A DNA stretch of 64,000 nucleotides from GCA-2720865 sp047630275 (GTDB lineage: Bacteria > Bdellovibrionota > Bacteriovoracia > Bacteriovoracales > Bacteriovoracaceae). The notes under the pieces were generated by a model, which saw only the letters and a program-made list of their open reading frames with translations, was not told where the DNA came from and made no database searches. This document shows, one piece after another, positions 18,617 to 27,887 of the stretch. The DNA is taken from NCBI GenBank assembly GCA_047630275.1, contig JBLHVN010000002.1, positions 1,054,001 to 1,118,000 of the forward strand, read 5' to 3'. Within the stretch, counting starts at the first letter, position 1; each line of letters starts with the position of its first letter. A program made the position numbers and the translations under genes.

Positions 18617-19057
18617 ATGTCATCTCATAACCTCGACGTGTATATGCCGATTCTAATTTTGATTGGAATTGGTGTTGCGTTGGTATTTGGCGCCATTTTA
18701 ATTGGCAAACTAATTAGACCCCACAACCCGACTAGGCTGAAAGAGCAAGCCTATGAATGTGGTGAGGATCCGGTAGGTATTGCCTGGTCTAACTTTAATG
18801 TGCGCTTTTATGTTGTTTCACTAATCTTCATTATTTTTGATGTTGAAGGTGCACTGATGTTTCCAGTTGCAAGTGTCTTCAAGAAATTTAACGAAATAGG
18901 AAGAGGCGGAATATTACTTTGTACTCTTGTCATTTTCGTAATGATTCTTGTTTCAGGTGTAGTTTATTGCTGGCGAAAAGGTGACCTTGATTGGGTTAAG
19001 AGTTTTCATCTCGACCTTGATGAGAGCAGTGAGAAAAATACTCAGGAGGCTTCATGA
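18617..19057 (+). CDS. nuoA: NADH-quinone oxidoreductase subunit A
   Basis: Small membrane subunit of complex I near the quinone site, 146 residues from this ATG. GAGGAGA eight bases upstream decides the start over a TTG at 18584. Three membrane helices and the signature YECGEDPVG with VRFYVVSLIFIIFDVE are intact. It heads a compact operon whose next gene overlaps by four bases. In most bacteria nuoB follows; here nuoH follows directly. Confidence 0.96.
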   Translation: MSSHNLDVYMPILILIGIGVALVFGAILIGKLIRPHNPTRLKEQAYECGEDPVGIAWSNFNVRFYVVSLIFIIFDVEGALMFPVASVFKKFNEIGRGGILLCTLVIFVMILVSGVVYCWRKGDLDWVKSFHLDLDESSEKNTQEAS

Positions 19058-20241
19058 ACGAAGGCTTAATATCTTTTCTTTCTCAGTTTGATGGGCATAA
19101 AGCATTTGTAAAAATGATTTCTGACTTTGCTGGGACTGATGCAACTTCTACTATTTCATTTTTTATATATTTGGCAGCCTGTTTAGCAGTGGTCGGAGTT
19201 ATGGCCACAATTGGTGGACTTGGAACCTACGCTGAAAGGAAGATTTCAGCTGATTTACAAGCGAGACAAGGGCCAAACAGAGTTGGACCTTTCGGGTTAC
19301 TGCAAATGCTAGCTGATGGTGTGAAGATGATTCTTAAAGAAGACATCATTCCTTCTGCTGCAGATAAGCCAATGTTCATAATGGCACCTCTTTTATGTAT
19401 TGTAGGTGTTTTCGGAAGTTTGGCTGTTGTACCATTTTCAAGTGGATTTATTCTTACCGATTTAAATGTCGGTGTTTTTTACTTATTAGGAATTTCAAGT
19501 CTTGTTGGCGTTGGGATTTTTATAGGTGGGTATAGCTCAAACTCTAAGTGGTCAATGCTTGGTGGGATGAGAGGTGCTTCACAAATTATTAGTTATGAGA
19601 TTCCAGTTACTTTAACTATTATTGCCATAGTGGTTCTCTCCGGTGGAATGAGCTTTGGTACTATCATTGGTGGTCAAGGTGGTTTTCCTCATGAGTGGAA
19701 CATCTTGCATAACCCTTTCACCTTTATAGCGTTCTTTGTATTTTTTATTGGAGCTCTTGCTGAAACGAACAGAGCACCATTTGATTTACCAGAAGCTGAA
19801 TCAGAGTTAGTTTCTGGTTATCATACAGAATATACAGGAATGCGATTTGCGTTCTTTGCATTAGCTGAATACATTGAAGTCTTTGTTGTTTGTGGTGTAG
19901 CTGCAGCCCTTTTCTTTGGTGGTTGGAAAGTTCCTTTTGATTTAGGGACCGGAGAGGCTTTCTCCGCTCTTCCTCCAATTATTGCTAAAAATATCGGACA
20001 AATTCTTCAATTAGGCTCATTTTTCACCAAAACACTTCTTCTTTATTATGTTGTGATTTGGATTAGATGGACCTTACCTAGGTTAAGAGTTGATCAGTTA
20101 ATGACTCTTTGCTGGAAGTATTTAACTCCTATCGCTTTATTTAATTTAATAATGATTGCAGTTTGGGCCTACGCATTTGACGGGAAAAGTATGTTTGAAC
20201 TTTTTTCTGCAATGGGTTCTGGTTCCGCTGGTGGATATTAA
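19054..20241 (+). CDS. nuoH: NADH-quinone oxidoreductase subunit H
   Basis: Membrane subunit that joins the peripheral arm and forms much of the quinone chamber. 395 residues against about 325 in E. coli; the extra length is an N-terminal segment before GLGTYAERK and a longer loop. Signature motifs are intact: ADLQARQGPNRVGPFG (about 69-84), ETNRAPFDLPEAESELV (quinone loop, about 236-252) and the last helices TLPRLRVDQLM. Overlaps nuoA by four bases. Confidence 0.97.
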   Translation: MNEGLISFLSQFDGHKAFVKMISDFAGTDATSTISFFIYLAACLAVVGVMATIGGLGTYAERKISADLQARQGPNRVGPFGLLQMLADGVKMILKEDIIPSAADKPMFIMAPLLCIVGVFGSLAVVPFSSGFILTDLNVGVFYLLGISSLVGVGIFIGGYSSNSKWSMLGGMRGASQIISYEIPVTLTIIAIVVLSGGMSFGTIIGGQGGFPHEWNILHNPFTFIAFFVFFIGALAETNRAPFDLPEAESELVSGYHTEYTGMRFAFFALAEYIEVFVVCGVAAALFFGGWKVPFDLGTGEAFSALPPIIAKNIGQILQLGSFFTKTLLLYYVVIWIRWTLPRLRVDQLMTLCWKYLTPIALFNLIMIAVWAYAFDGKSMFELFSAMGSGSAGGY

Positions 20242-20255
20242 TTTAGAGGTATTTT

Positions 20256-20792
20256 GTGTTTGATTCAGTTTTATTTTTATTATCTGCGATCCTCATTGTA
20301 GTTGGTAGTTTAGGTGTTCTCTTTATAAAGGAGAATATCATGCATGCCTGTGTTGCTCTTTTAACAGCCCTTTTTGGAGTGGCAGGAGCATACGCCGTAT
20401 TAGGAGCAGACTTTCTAGCTGCAACTCAGTTAGTCGTTTATGTAGGTGGTGTCGTAATTCTTATGCTTTTCGCTGTTATGTTAACTGGTGGAGGAGCTGC
20501 CAATGAAAATAAGTTCGGGATTGAAAAGATTCCAGCCATGGGTAGTGTAAAAACTTATGTTATCGCCGGTGTAAATGTCTTAGTAATTTCATTAGTTGTT
20601 ATAAAGATAATGGCCAATGTGATGCAAGACTATAAAGCTGTAGCACTTCCAGCCTATGAATCAACTGTAGAGAAGCTAGGAACATTACTTGTTACAGATC
20701 ATGTTTTAGCTTTTGAAGTTTCTTCGATTCTTTTACTTGGCGCTCTTGTTGGAGCGGCGGTAATTGCAAGACCAATAGGGAGTACTAAGTAA
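20256..20792 (+). CDS. nuoJ: NADH-quinone oxidoreductase subunit J
   Basis: Membrane subunit with five helices, 178 residues. GTG start preceded by AGAGG. Typical motifs are visible in helix 3: DFLAATQLVVYVGGVVILMLFAV, including the pi-bulge Tyr/Gly region that undergoes redox-linked motion in studied complexes (family knowledge). Its stop overlaps the nuoK ATG (TAATG). Confidence 0.96.
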   Translation: MFDSVLFLLSAILIVVGSLGVLFIKENIMHACVALLTALFGVAGAYAVLGADFLAATQLVVYVGGVVILMLFAVMLTGGGAANENKFGIEKIPAMGSVKTYVIAGVNVLVISLVVIKIMANVMQDYKAVALPAYESTVEKLGTLLVTDHVLAFEVSSILLLGALVGAAVIARPIGSTK

Positions 20793-21097
20793 TGAATTCA
20801 ATGTACCCGTTTTTATTCTTATCATTTTTTATGTTTGTGATTGGCCTAGGTGTCATGATCGCAAGAAAAAATATAATCGCTATGCTTTTAGGGATCGAGT
20901 TGATCTTAAATGCATCAGCACTTAATTTTGTGACTTATACAAGATTTATAAATCAGAACTTAGACGGACATATAATGTCTCTCTTTATAATCATTATTGC
21001 TGCAGCAGAAGCAGCAGTAGGTTTAGCAATTGTTATTAGATTTTTTCAAGTTAGAGAAAGTATTCACATTGATGATGCAGCTCAACTACAGGCATAG
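20792..21097 (+). CDS. nuoK: NADH-quinone oxidoreductase subunit K
   Basis: Three-helix membrane subunit of the E-channel, 101 residues, normal size. The two conserved membrane glutamates are present, in LLGIELILNASALNF and in AAAEAAVGLAI. Translation is coupled to nuoJ. The C-terminus is RFFQVRESIH. Confidence 0.97.
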   Translation: MNSMYPFLFLSFFMFVIGLGVMIARKNIIAMLLGIELILNASALNFVTYTRFINQNLDGHIMSLFIIIIAAAEAAVGLAIVIRFFQVRESIHIDDAAQLQA

Positions 21098-21106
21098 AAG
21101 GATTTT

Positions 21107-23290
21107 ATGGATTATACAGTAACTAGCGTTGCGTGGATTGTTTTACTACCATTCTTTGCATTTGTGATTAATGCTTTTATCGTAAAAAAGGTACCTAATG
21201 TAGCTGTTGGAATCAGTTGCGCAGCTATCTTTGGTTCTTTTTTACTTTCAGCAAGAATCTTTTTTGATTTTGTTTTTGGAAAATATTCTGCTGATTACCA
21301 TGTTCATAAAGTATTCAATTGGTTCGACCTAAATGGTGGTGGCCAAGAGTTTGTAATGAAGATGGGGGTCTACATCGATAACATGACAGCCATGATGCTT
21401 TTCATGGTTACGGGTGTAGCTTTTTTAATTCACATATTTTCGACTTATTATATGAAAGAAGATACCAGGTACGGGCGCTTCTTTGTTTATATGTCCCTTT
21501 TTACATCAGCTATGCTTGGTCTGGTTTTGAGTGACAACCTAATATCATTCTTTATTTTCTGGGAATTAATGGGATTTTGTTCATACAGTCTTATTGGTTT
21601 TTATTACGAAAAAGAAGAAGCTGGTAATGCGAATATTAAAGCATTTATGACGACAAGAATTGGAGATGTTTTCTTCCTACTTGGAATCTTAGCTATCTAC
21701 TTTCAGGTTGGATCATTCACTTTTGTTGACATTTACGCGGCTATCTCTTCAGGAATGTTTACAGATGCTACAGTGACTATCTTTGGCTTTGGACTTCCTT
21801 TAGCGCTTATAGCGAGTTTAGCTATCTTCATGGGAACAATTGGGAAGTCTGCTCAGTTTCCACTTCAAGTTTGGCTACCAGATGCGATGATGGGACCAAC
21901 ACCTTGTTCAGCATTGATTCATGCAGCGACAATGGTTGCAGCTGGAGTATATTTATCTTTAAGGATGTTTCCTTTATACGAAATTCATCCTTTTATGCTT
22001 CCTTTTATAGCAACGATTGGTGGAATTACTGCCCTTGGTGCTGCAACGATTGCTTTAGTTCAAACAGATTTTAAAGCGGTTCTTGCTTACTCAACCATCT
22101 CTCAACTTGGATATATGGTTCTTGGAGTTGGTGTAGGAGCGTATAATGCAGCCTTTATGCACTTAATTACTCATGCCATCTTTAAAGCTTGTTTATTTTT
22201 AAGTGCTGGTTCAGTGATCCACTCTTTGCATGATCACCATACCCATCAACATGTTCAAGAAATGCCTCGAATGGGTGGCCTAAAAAATAAGATGAAGTTC
22301 ACATGGTTTGCTATGTGGTGTTGTACCTTTGCAATTGCAGGAGTTCCTTTCTTCTCAGGGTTTGTATCTAAAGATAGGATCTTAGGGGATGCTCTTGTTA
22401 TGGCTACCCACAATCCATACTATTGGTTCCCGGCAGCACTAGGATTTATTGGTGCATTGTTAACGGCTTTTTATATGTGCCGAATGATGTTCTTAGCTTT
22501 TCATGGTGAGCCAAGAGATAAAGATCTTTATGATCATATTCACGAAGAAAAGTTTTCTTGGAATAGAAACCTTCCCCTACTTATTCTAGCTCTATTTACT
22601 CTAGGTGTTTGGTTCTCAGGATCTTTGACTGGACAGAAATTAGTTAAAGTAGCTTCAGATAAGGTTGAATGGTTTGATACATTGATCGTTAAGCCTAAAA
22701 CGGAAAAATTTAAAGATTACCAAAAACAGAAATGGGGGCCAGTTGATATTAAGAGTACTATCACCTTTCCTGTTTCAAAATATGATTCCAACCACGGGCT
22801 AAGTGAGGAAGATGCTCACCATGTACATAGCGTTCATAGTATTGGTGCCATCGCTTCGATCATCATAGCCTTTAGCGGTATCTTTATTGCTTTTATGATG
22901 TACATCAGAAAGAGCTGGAATCCAGGTTGGTGGGTTAACACATTTTCCTCATGGTACAGAGCTCTTCAGAATAAGTATTACTTTGATGATATGTACATTA
23001 AAGGTGTGATTCAAAAAGGATTATTGCCTGTGAATAATTTTCTAGCTTGGCTCGATATGGGTATTTATGACAAATATGCTATCGATGGCTGGGAAAAGGT
23101 TAACCACTGTGCTTTTACCGTTTCAAAGTGGTTCGACAATATATTCGTCGACACCATTGCGGTAGATGGAACAGGTGCTAGTGTTAGAGCATTTAACGTT
23201 ATTTTAAGAACTTTTCAGTCAGGGAAGATTCAGTTTTATATCATTATGATTATTCTGGTTCTTTCTAGTTATATTTGGTCATTAGCTTAG
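21107..23290 (+). CDS. nuoL: NADH-quinone oxidoreductase subunit L
   Basis: Distal antiporter-like subunit, about 16 membrane helices and the long lateral helix, 727 residues against about 613 in E. coli; the additional length is in a C-terminal hydrophilic loop containing a His-rich stretch near DAHHVHSVHS. The channel residues are intact: FFIFWELMGFCSYSLIGF, GTIGKSAQFPLQVWLPDAM, GPTPCSALIHAATMV, and GVPFFSGFVSKD. AAGGAT precedes the ATG at 9 bases after nuoK. Confidence 0.97.
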   Translation: MDYTVTSVAWIVLLPFFAFVINAFIVKKVPNVAVGISCAAIFGSFLLSARIFFDFVFGKYSADYHVHKVFNWFDLNGGGQEFVMKMGVYIDNMTAMMLFMVTGVAFLIHIFSTYYMKEDTRYGRFFVYMSLFTSAMLGLVLSDNLISFFIFWELMGFCSYSLIGFYYEKEEAGNANIKAFMTTRIGDVFFLLGILAIYFQVGSFTFVDIYAAISSGMFTDATVTIFGFGLPLALIASLAIFMGTIGKSAQFPLQVWLPDAMMGPTPCSALIHAATMVAAGVYLSLRMFPLYEIHPFMLPFIATIGGITALGAATIALVQTDFKAVLAYSTISQLGYMVLGVGVGAYNAAFMHLITHAIFKACLFLSAGSVIHSLHDHHTHQHVQEMPRMGGLKNKMKFTWFAMWCCTFAIAGVPFFSGFVSKDRILGDALVMATHNPYYWFPAALGFIGALLTAFYMCRMMFLAFHGEPRDKDLYDHIHEEKFSWNRNLPLLILALFTLGVWFSGSLTGQKLVKVASDKVEWFDTLIVKPKTEKFKDYQKQKWGPVDIKSTITFPVSKYDSNHGLSEEDAHHVHSVHSIGAIASIIIAFSGIFIAFMMYIRKSWNPGWWVNTFSSWYRALQNKYYFDDMYIKGVIQKGLLPVNNFLAWLDMGIYDKYAIDGWEKVNHCAFTVSKWFDNIFVDTIAVDGTGASVRAFNVILRTFQSGKIQFYIIMIILVLSSYIWSLA

Positions 23291-23316
23291 TTTTATTAAT
23301 ATAAAGGAGTAGTGCT

Positions 23317-24867
23317 GTGCACGGTACATCAACATTGTTAAATTGGATTCTTTGGACACCGTTTATAGGAGTTGTAGGAGTAATTCTACTTCCATACCTA
23401 TTTTCAAAAGATAAACAGGATAATGTCGTCCGCTGGTGGAGTTTATTAAACACTATCGGTTCGATGATTTTGGCTGTTGTCTTGTATATGAAGTTCGATA
23501 CAAGCGTCCCTGGAATGCAGGAACAATTCGCTGTTAATATCGCATGGATTAAGCAATTTAATATCTTCTACTCCTTAGGTGTAGATGGAATTAGTTTGCC
23601 AATGATTATGCTTACAGCCCTTTTGTTCTTCTTATGTATCTTAAGCTCTTGGACAATCACGAAGTCAGTTAAAGGCTACTTTGCCCTTTTTCTAATGCTT
23701 CAAGGTACTGTTTACGGCGTCTTTATGGCCTTAGACTTTTTCCTTTTCTATGTTTACTGGGAAGTTATGCTTCTTCCGATGTTCTTCTTAATTGGAATTT
23801 GGGGTGGAGAGAACAGGGAATATGCCGCAGTTAAGTTTTTCCTTTATACATTCTTTGGATCAATCTTAATGCTTGTTGGTATTATTGCTCTTTATTATGC
23901 ATCAGGAAAAGGTGTTGATAGTTTTAATATCCTCGCTTTATCTGGTGGAAAATTTATTGATAATCAAGTTCACTTATTTGGAACAGTTTGGTCCTTCTCT
24001 AAGGTTTTCTTTTGGGCCATGTTTATTGGTTTTGCTATTAAGGTTCCGGTTTTCCCGTTCCATACTTGGCTTCCACATGCTCACGTACAAGCGCCGACAG
24101 CTGTATCAGTAATCCTCGCCGGTGTTCTTCTTAAGATGGGAACTTATGGATTCCTTAGAATTGCCTACCCAATCTTTCCACAAGCCTCGGTTCAGTTTGC
24201 TGATTGGATAGCAGTCTTAGGTTTGATTAATGTAATCTACGGAGCACTTTGTGCCATGGCACAGACGGATGTTAAGAAGCTTGTTGCTTATTCTTCAGTC
24301 TCTCATATGGGTTTTGTTATGCTTGGACTAGCTGCTATGACTGTCCATGGAATGAACGGAGCTGTTTTACAGATGTTTAACCATGGTACTTCAACAGCCA
24401 TGATGTTCTTGTTGATTGGTATTCTTTACGAGAGATCTCATCACAGATGGATTGTAAGACCCGATGGAACGAAAGGTTTTGGCGGTCTTTATACTCAATT
24501 ACCAAGATATTCGATTGTTTTTATAATCGCTATGTTTGCATCAATGGGACTTCCTGGACTATCAGGATTTATCTCTGAAGCACTTATCTTCTTAGGCATA
24601 TACCAAAAATATACAACTATTACTGTACTAGCTCTTTTTGGACTACTAATTGGTGCAGCTTACTTACTTTGGATGTTTAAGAGAATGTTCTTTGGTGACG
24701 TTATCGAAGAATGTAAATCTTATACAGATATGAATGCCAGAGAGATCTTTTACATGGCACCACTTTGTGTGGCCGTGATTGTTTTTGGAATTTATCCAAC
24801 ACCTGTTTTAGATATTATGAAATCAAGCGTAGGACAACTCGTTAGTCTATTAGCTCAATTTCAATAG
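23317..24867 (+). CDS. nuoM: NADH-quinone oxidoreductase subunit M
   Basis: Middle antiporter-like subunit, 516 residues. GTG start with AAAGGAG upstream. Channel motifs FFLFYVYWEVMLLPMFFLIG, KVPVFPFHTWLPHAHVQAP, MAQTDVKKLVAYSSVSHMG and GLPGLSGFISE are intact, so this copy should be functional. Nine bases separate it from nuoN. Confidence 0.97.
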   Translation: MHGTSTLLNWILWTPFIGVVGVILLPYLFSKDKQDNVVRWWSLLNTIGSMILAVVLYMKFDTSVPGMQEQFAVNIAWIKQFNIFYSLGVDGISLPMIMLTALLFFLCILSSWTITKSVKGYFALFLMLQGTVYGVFMALDFFLFYVYWEVMLLPMFFLIGIWGGENREYAAVKFFLYTFFGSILMLVGIIALYYASGKGVDSFNILALSGGKFIDNQVHLFGTVWSFSKVFFWAMFIGFAIKVPVFPFHTWLPHAHVQAPTAVSVILAGVLLKMGTYGFLRIAYPIFPQASVQFADWIAVLGLINVIYGALCAMAQTDVKKLVAYSSVSHMGFVMLGLAAMTVHGMNGAVLQMFNHGTSTAMMFLLIGILYERSHHRWIVRPDGTKGFGGLYTQLPRYSIVFIIAMFASMGLPGLSGFISEALIFLGIYQKYTTITVLALFGLLIGAAYLLWMFKRMFFGDVIEECKSYTDMNAREIFYMAPLCVAVIVFGIYPTPVLDIMKSSVGQLVSLLAQFQ

Positions 24868-24875
24868 GAAACTTT

Positions 24876-26342
24876 ATGCAAATTTCATATTTAGCAGCTT
24901 TAGGTCATTACATTCCAGAATTAGTAGTTTGTATCACAATGGTAGGACTACTTGTTTTGGAAGCTACCTACAGTAAGAACGAGCATGGTAGAGGTTTATT
25001 ATACTCAGGTGCGATGATTGGCTTATTTGTTGCCTTTTGTGTTTCTGCAGGATCATTATCAGACCTACCATTGCCGATTTTTACTAACTCGGTTGTGATT
25101 GACCCTTTTAGTGGATTCTTAAAATGTATTATGATTCTAGGAACTATGGGAGCCATTTATCTAGCTTCTCAATCCAAAGATATCTTTAATAATCTAAAAG
25201 CCGAGTTTGTCATCATGGCAACTGGTGTGCTGATGGGTGGTATGCTATTAGCATCAGCAAATAATATGCTTATCTTATACTTAGGAATCGAAACACTCTC
25301 TATCTTAAGTTATGCCCTTGCATCTTTTAGAAAAACAGACGAACGATCAAGTGAAGCAGGTTTGAAATATGCTCTTTATGGAGGTGTTTCTGCGGGAATT
25401 ATGCTTTTTGGTATGAGTCATATCTTTGGGGTATTAGGAACAATTCAGTTTAGCGAAATTGGATCCGCCCTGAATAATTTATCAGCTACTCAGTTATCAA
25501 TCTTAATTCCATCTTTCTTGATGTTCTTTGCTGGGCTCGGATACAAGTTAGCTTGCGCTCCTTTTCATATGTGGACGCCAGATGTGTATGAAGGTTCACC
25601 TCTACCTGTAACAGCCTTTTTCGCTATTGTTCCAAAAATGGCAGCCCTTGGCGCTCTAACTAGAGTAACATTTGTATTCTTTCAAGAGCCAGGTCTTCTA
25701 CAAGAAAGCTGGGTCGGGATTATGCAAGTAATTGCAGCCCTTACAATGACTGTCGGTAATGTTGGAGCTATTGGTCAGAGATCCGTTAAAAGAATGCTAG
25801 CCTATTCCTCAATTGGTCATGCAGGTATGATGATCATGGGTGTAGTTGTTATCAATGAAGTCGGAGCTAGAGCAATCTTATTTTATGGAGCAACTTACTT
25901 ATTTATGACATTAGTAGCCTTTTTAATTACTTCTTTTGTGAATGATAAATATGGAAATGATCACTTTGAAAGATTTAATGGATTTATCTATAGATATCCA
26001 ATGATGGCCATAGCAATGGCAATTGTGATGTTTTCTTTAGCAGGCGTTCCTCCTTTAAGTGGTTTTGTTGCTAAGTTTAATATCTTATCTGCTGTGGTTG
26101 AAAAGAAATATTATATGCTGGCCTTAATTGGTGGTCTTAACTCGGTCGTCTCTCTTTATTACTATTTGAAAATAGTAAGGCTTATGGTTTTCAAGGACTC
26201 AGAGTCTGCAGAAGAGATTAAAGGCCTTGGTTTCTTGAATCAAGCAATTGTGGTTGCCCTAACGGTTCCAGTTATATTTTTAGGAATTTTCTGGTCTAAA
26301 CTAATTGTCCTGGCAGAATCAGCAAAGATTCTGATTCAGTAG
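24876..26342 (+). CDS. nuoN: NADH-quinone oxidoreductase subunit N
   Basis: Innermost antiporter-like subunit, 488 residues. Motifs: LYLGIETLSILSYALASF with the channel Glu, GYKLACAPFHMWTPDVYEG, QRSVKRMLAYSSIGHAG and GVPPLSGFVAKFNIL. It is the last of seven normal membrane-arm genes (A, H, J, K, L, M, N). Genes for B, C, D, E, F, G and I are not in this window. The next gene begins four bases after its stop. Confidence 0.97.
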   Translation: MQISYLAALGHYIPELVVCITMVGLLVLEATYSKNEHGRGLLYSGAMIGLFVAFCVSAGSLSDLPLPIFTNSVVIDPFSGFLKCIMILGTMGAIYLASQSKDIFNNLKAEFVIMATGVLMGGMLLASANNMLILYLGIETLSILSYALASFRKTDERSSEAGLKYALYGGVSAGIMLFGMSHIFGVLGTIQFSEIGSALNNLSATQLSILIPSFLMFFAGLGYKLACAPFHMWTPDVYEGSPLPVTAFFAIVPKMAALGALTRVTFVFFQEPGLLQESWVGIMQVIAALTMTVGNVGAIGQRSVKRMLAYSSIGHAGMMIMGVVVINEVGARAILFYGATYLFMTLVAFLITSFVNDKYGNDHFERFNGFIYRYPMMAIAMAIVMFSLAGVPPLSGFVAKFNILSAVVEKKYYMLALIGGLNSVVSLYYYLKIVRLMVFKDSESAEEIKGLGFLNQAIVVALTVPVIFLGIFWSKLIVLAESAKILIQ

Positions 26343-26346
26343 ATGA

Positions 26347-26601
26347 ATGTTAATAACTAATGAAAATATTCTAGTTATTCTATTATTGGTAAGTTTTGTT
26401 TTTATTCCTAGAATAAGTAAGAAGCTTGCCAATAAACCATCTCTAAGCAAAAAGCTTAGTTATCGAAAATTCACATTACTCACACTTATAATTTGTATTT
26501 CTATGTATGGGTCAAAGTTTAGTGACCTATCTGAGTTCAAAATAGTTCTCATCGTTATTCTTTTGTTGCCTTTGGCACAAGGGATCTTTAATGAAAATTG
26601 A
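26347..26601 (+). CDS. small membrane protein, possible degenerate NuoA paralogue
   Basis: 84 residues with about three hydrophobic segments (roughly 8-22, 43-57 and 65-80), the topology of NuoA. The loop KPSLSKKLSYRKF stands where nuoA has its PHNPTRLKEQAYECG segment, but the conserved ECG is absent and helix 2 lacks IFDVE. The relationship is therefore weak in sequence and rests mainly on position: first of seven overlapping genes whose order mimics nuoA-H-J-K-L-M-N. It starts four bases after the nuoN stop and overlaps the next gene by 11 bases. Function unknown. Confidence 0.72.
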   Translation: MLITNENILVILLLVSFVFIPRISKKLANKPSLSKKLSYRKFTLLTLIICISMYGSKFSDLSEFKIVLIVILLLPLAQGIFNEN

Positions 26602-27250
26602 ATTCATACACTTTTTAGAATTATTCCTAGGATCACTCTTACTTTTTGTGGAGATAGCTTTCTTGAATAAAGTTGTAAATTTTAAAGGGAAGTCATTCTT
26701 GTCCTTTAAAAAAGTTCTGGGAAACAATCTAAACCTTTTACTTAGTCCTAAAAATTATTTTATAGATACTTTTGTATTTGTTTTTATTTCACTAGCCTCA
26801 GCTTTTTTAATTGTACAGGATGGAAAGCTCCATCAAGTGATTCTATTATTTTCTATAGCAGACCTATTGATTAACCAAAAACAAACTTCTTTAGCTCATT
26901 TGTCCAACACGTTACTAATCTGTGTCTTTATAGGATTAAATAATGTAGCCCCCGTAAGCTTACTTTTTGTTCAACTAATCTTCTTTATTTTTTATGCTAT
27001 AAATAAAGGGAAAGACTTAAAGCTCGTTTCTGTTGCATCTCATTTGGTATTCTTTTTGAGCTGTCTACTCAGTCTTAATGTCTCAGTGGAATATCTCGTG
27101 ATTTCGAAAACACTCTTGTTTGTCTCTTTTCCTTTTCTTTACTTGTTTGTACTGCATTTTGTTAGATCAACACCGACCCTAAAACCCCTTAAAATAGACA
27201 GTATTATGTGGACCATGGTTATGCTTGGATCACTAAAGGGGATTGTTTAA
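26591..27250 (+). CDS. membrane protein, probable degenerate NuoH paralogue
   Basis: 219 residues, six to seven hydrophobic segments. The C-terminal end SKTLLFVSFPFLYLFVLHFVR then TPTLKPLKIDSIMWTMVM matches the nuoH end TKTLLLYYVVIWIRW, TLPRLRVDQLMTLCWK in spacing and pattern (K-TLL, R-x-T-x-P-x-L, D-x-(I/L)-M). The N-terminal FKKVLGNNLNLLLSPKNYFID parallels LLQMLADGVKMILKEDIIPSAAD. The quinone-site loop ETNRAPFDLPEAESE and the GPNRVGPFG motif are gone, which explains the shorter length. ATG preceded by GGGAT. Degenerate NuoH is the best reading; function unknown. Confidence 0.75.
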   Translation: MKIEFIHFLELFLGSLLLFVEIAFLNKVVNFKGKSFLSFKKVLGNNLNLLLSPKNYFIDTFVFVFISLASAFLIVQDGKLHQVILLFSIADLLINQKQTSLAHLSNTLLICVFIGLNNVAPVSLLFVQLIFFIFYAINKGKDLKLVSVASHLVFFLSCLLSLNVSVEYLVISKTLLFVSFPFLYLFVLHFVRSTPTLKPLKIDSIMWTMVMLGSLKGIV

Positions 27251-27687
27251 TGGCCCCCTCCCTCTTTTTTTCAATCATCATTTTTATTACAATATTAACT
27301 TTGGTCTATAAGATTGATAACTTTATAAAAATGGGGATACCTTTTTTACTGATAGGTTTAACTTTTATAACTGAGTCAGTTAATCAGTCTGAGTCTTTTT
27401 TTATTACTATATTCTTTATCCTCCAAATTTTTTTAAGTTTGAGTTTACCTGAAAAAATTGATTCCAAGATTAAAGCACTAAGAATTCTTCCTGTGGGTAT
27501 TCTGATATTGAGTATTTACTCAATGGTTATTTACTTGGATATAAAGAAAACAGAATTAGCCAACTCGATTACAAGCTATGTTGAAAACACACTTAAAGCA
27601 GAAGGAGATATTTATATAATCCTCCTTTTAATGGTCTCAGTTCTATTTAGCTCTATTAACACAAAGAGGAATAGAAAATGGAACTAA
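27250..27687 (+). CDS. membrane protein, probable degenerate NuoJ paralogue
   Basis: 145 residues from an ATG that overlaps the preceding stop (TAATG); a longer in-frame start at 27208 would lie inside the upstream gene. Four to five hydrophobic segments. The second half, IKALRILPVGILILSIYSMV followed by TSYVENTLKAEGDIYIILLL, parallels nuoJ VKTYVIAGVNVLVISLVV followed by ESTVEKLGTLLVTDHVLAFE and then the last helix. The VVYVGGVVIL helix is not conserved. Third of the seven-gene block, in the position of nuoJ. Confidence 0.75.
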   Translation: MAPSLFFSIIIFITILTLVYKIDNFIKMGIPFLLIGLTFITESVNQSESFFITIFFILQIFLSLSLPEKIDSKIKALRILPVGILILSIYSMVIYLDIKKTELANSITSYVENTLKAEGDIYIILLLMVSVLFSSINTKRNRKWN

Positions 27688-27887
27688 TCTTATGGAGTAC
27701 TTCCTTTATTGTCTTATCCGCTTTTTTCTTTGGAAGAATGTCTAATGCGTCAGTGATTATCTTCCTTTTTAGTCCTATCTATTATTACTTAATAACCTTT
27801 AAAACCGGAGACACTCGTGCTGTCATTTTGATTGTTGTCTTCATTATTCAATACTTGTTTTTTAGGGAAAGTGAGGAATGCAAGTGA
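27678..27887 (+). CDS. small membrane protein, possible degenerate NuoK paralogue
   Basis: 69 residues, three short hydrophobic segments as in NuoK, ending IIQYLFFRESEECK beside nuoK IVIRFFQVRESIH. Neither of the two membrane glutamates of NuoK is present, so it cannot form the normal E-channel step. Overlaps both neighbours by 10 bases. The assignment depends on its fourth place in the collinear block, on size order and on topology. Confidence 0.7.
   Translation: MELILWSTSFIVLSAFFFGRMSNASVIIFLFSPIYYYLITFKTGDTRAVILIVVFIIQYLFFRESEECK

Noticed and set aside
27208..27249. Longer start of the NuoJ-like gene
   Set aside because: The extension lies inside the upstream gene and the ATG at 27250 overlaps the previous stop, the pattern of coupled genes in this operon.
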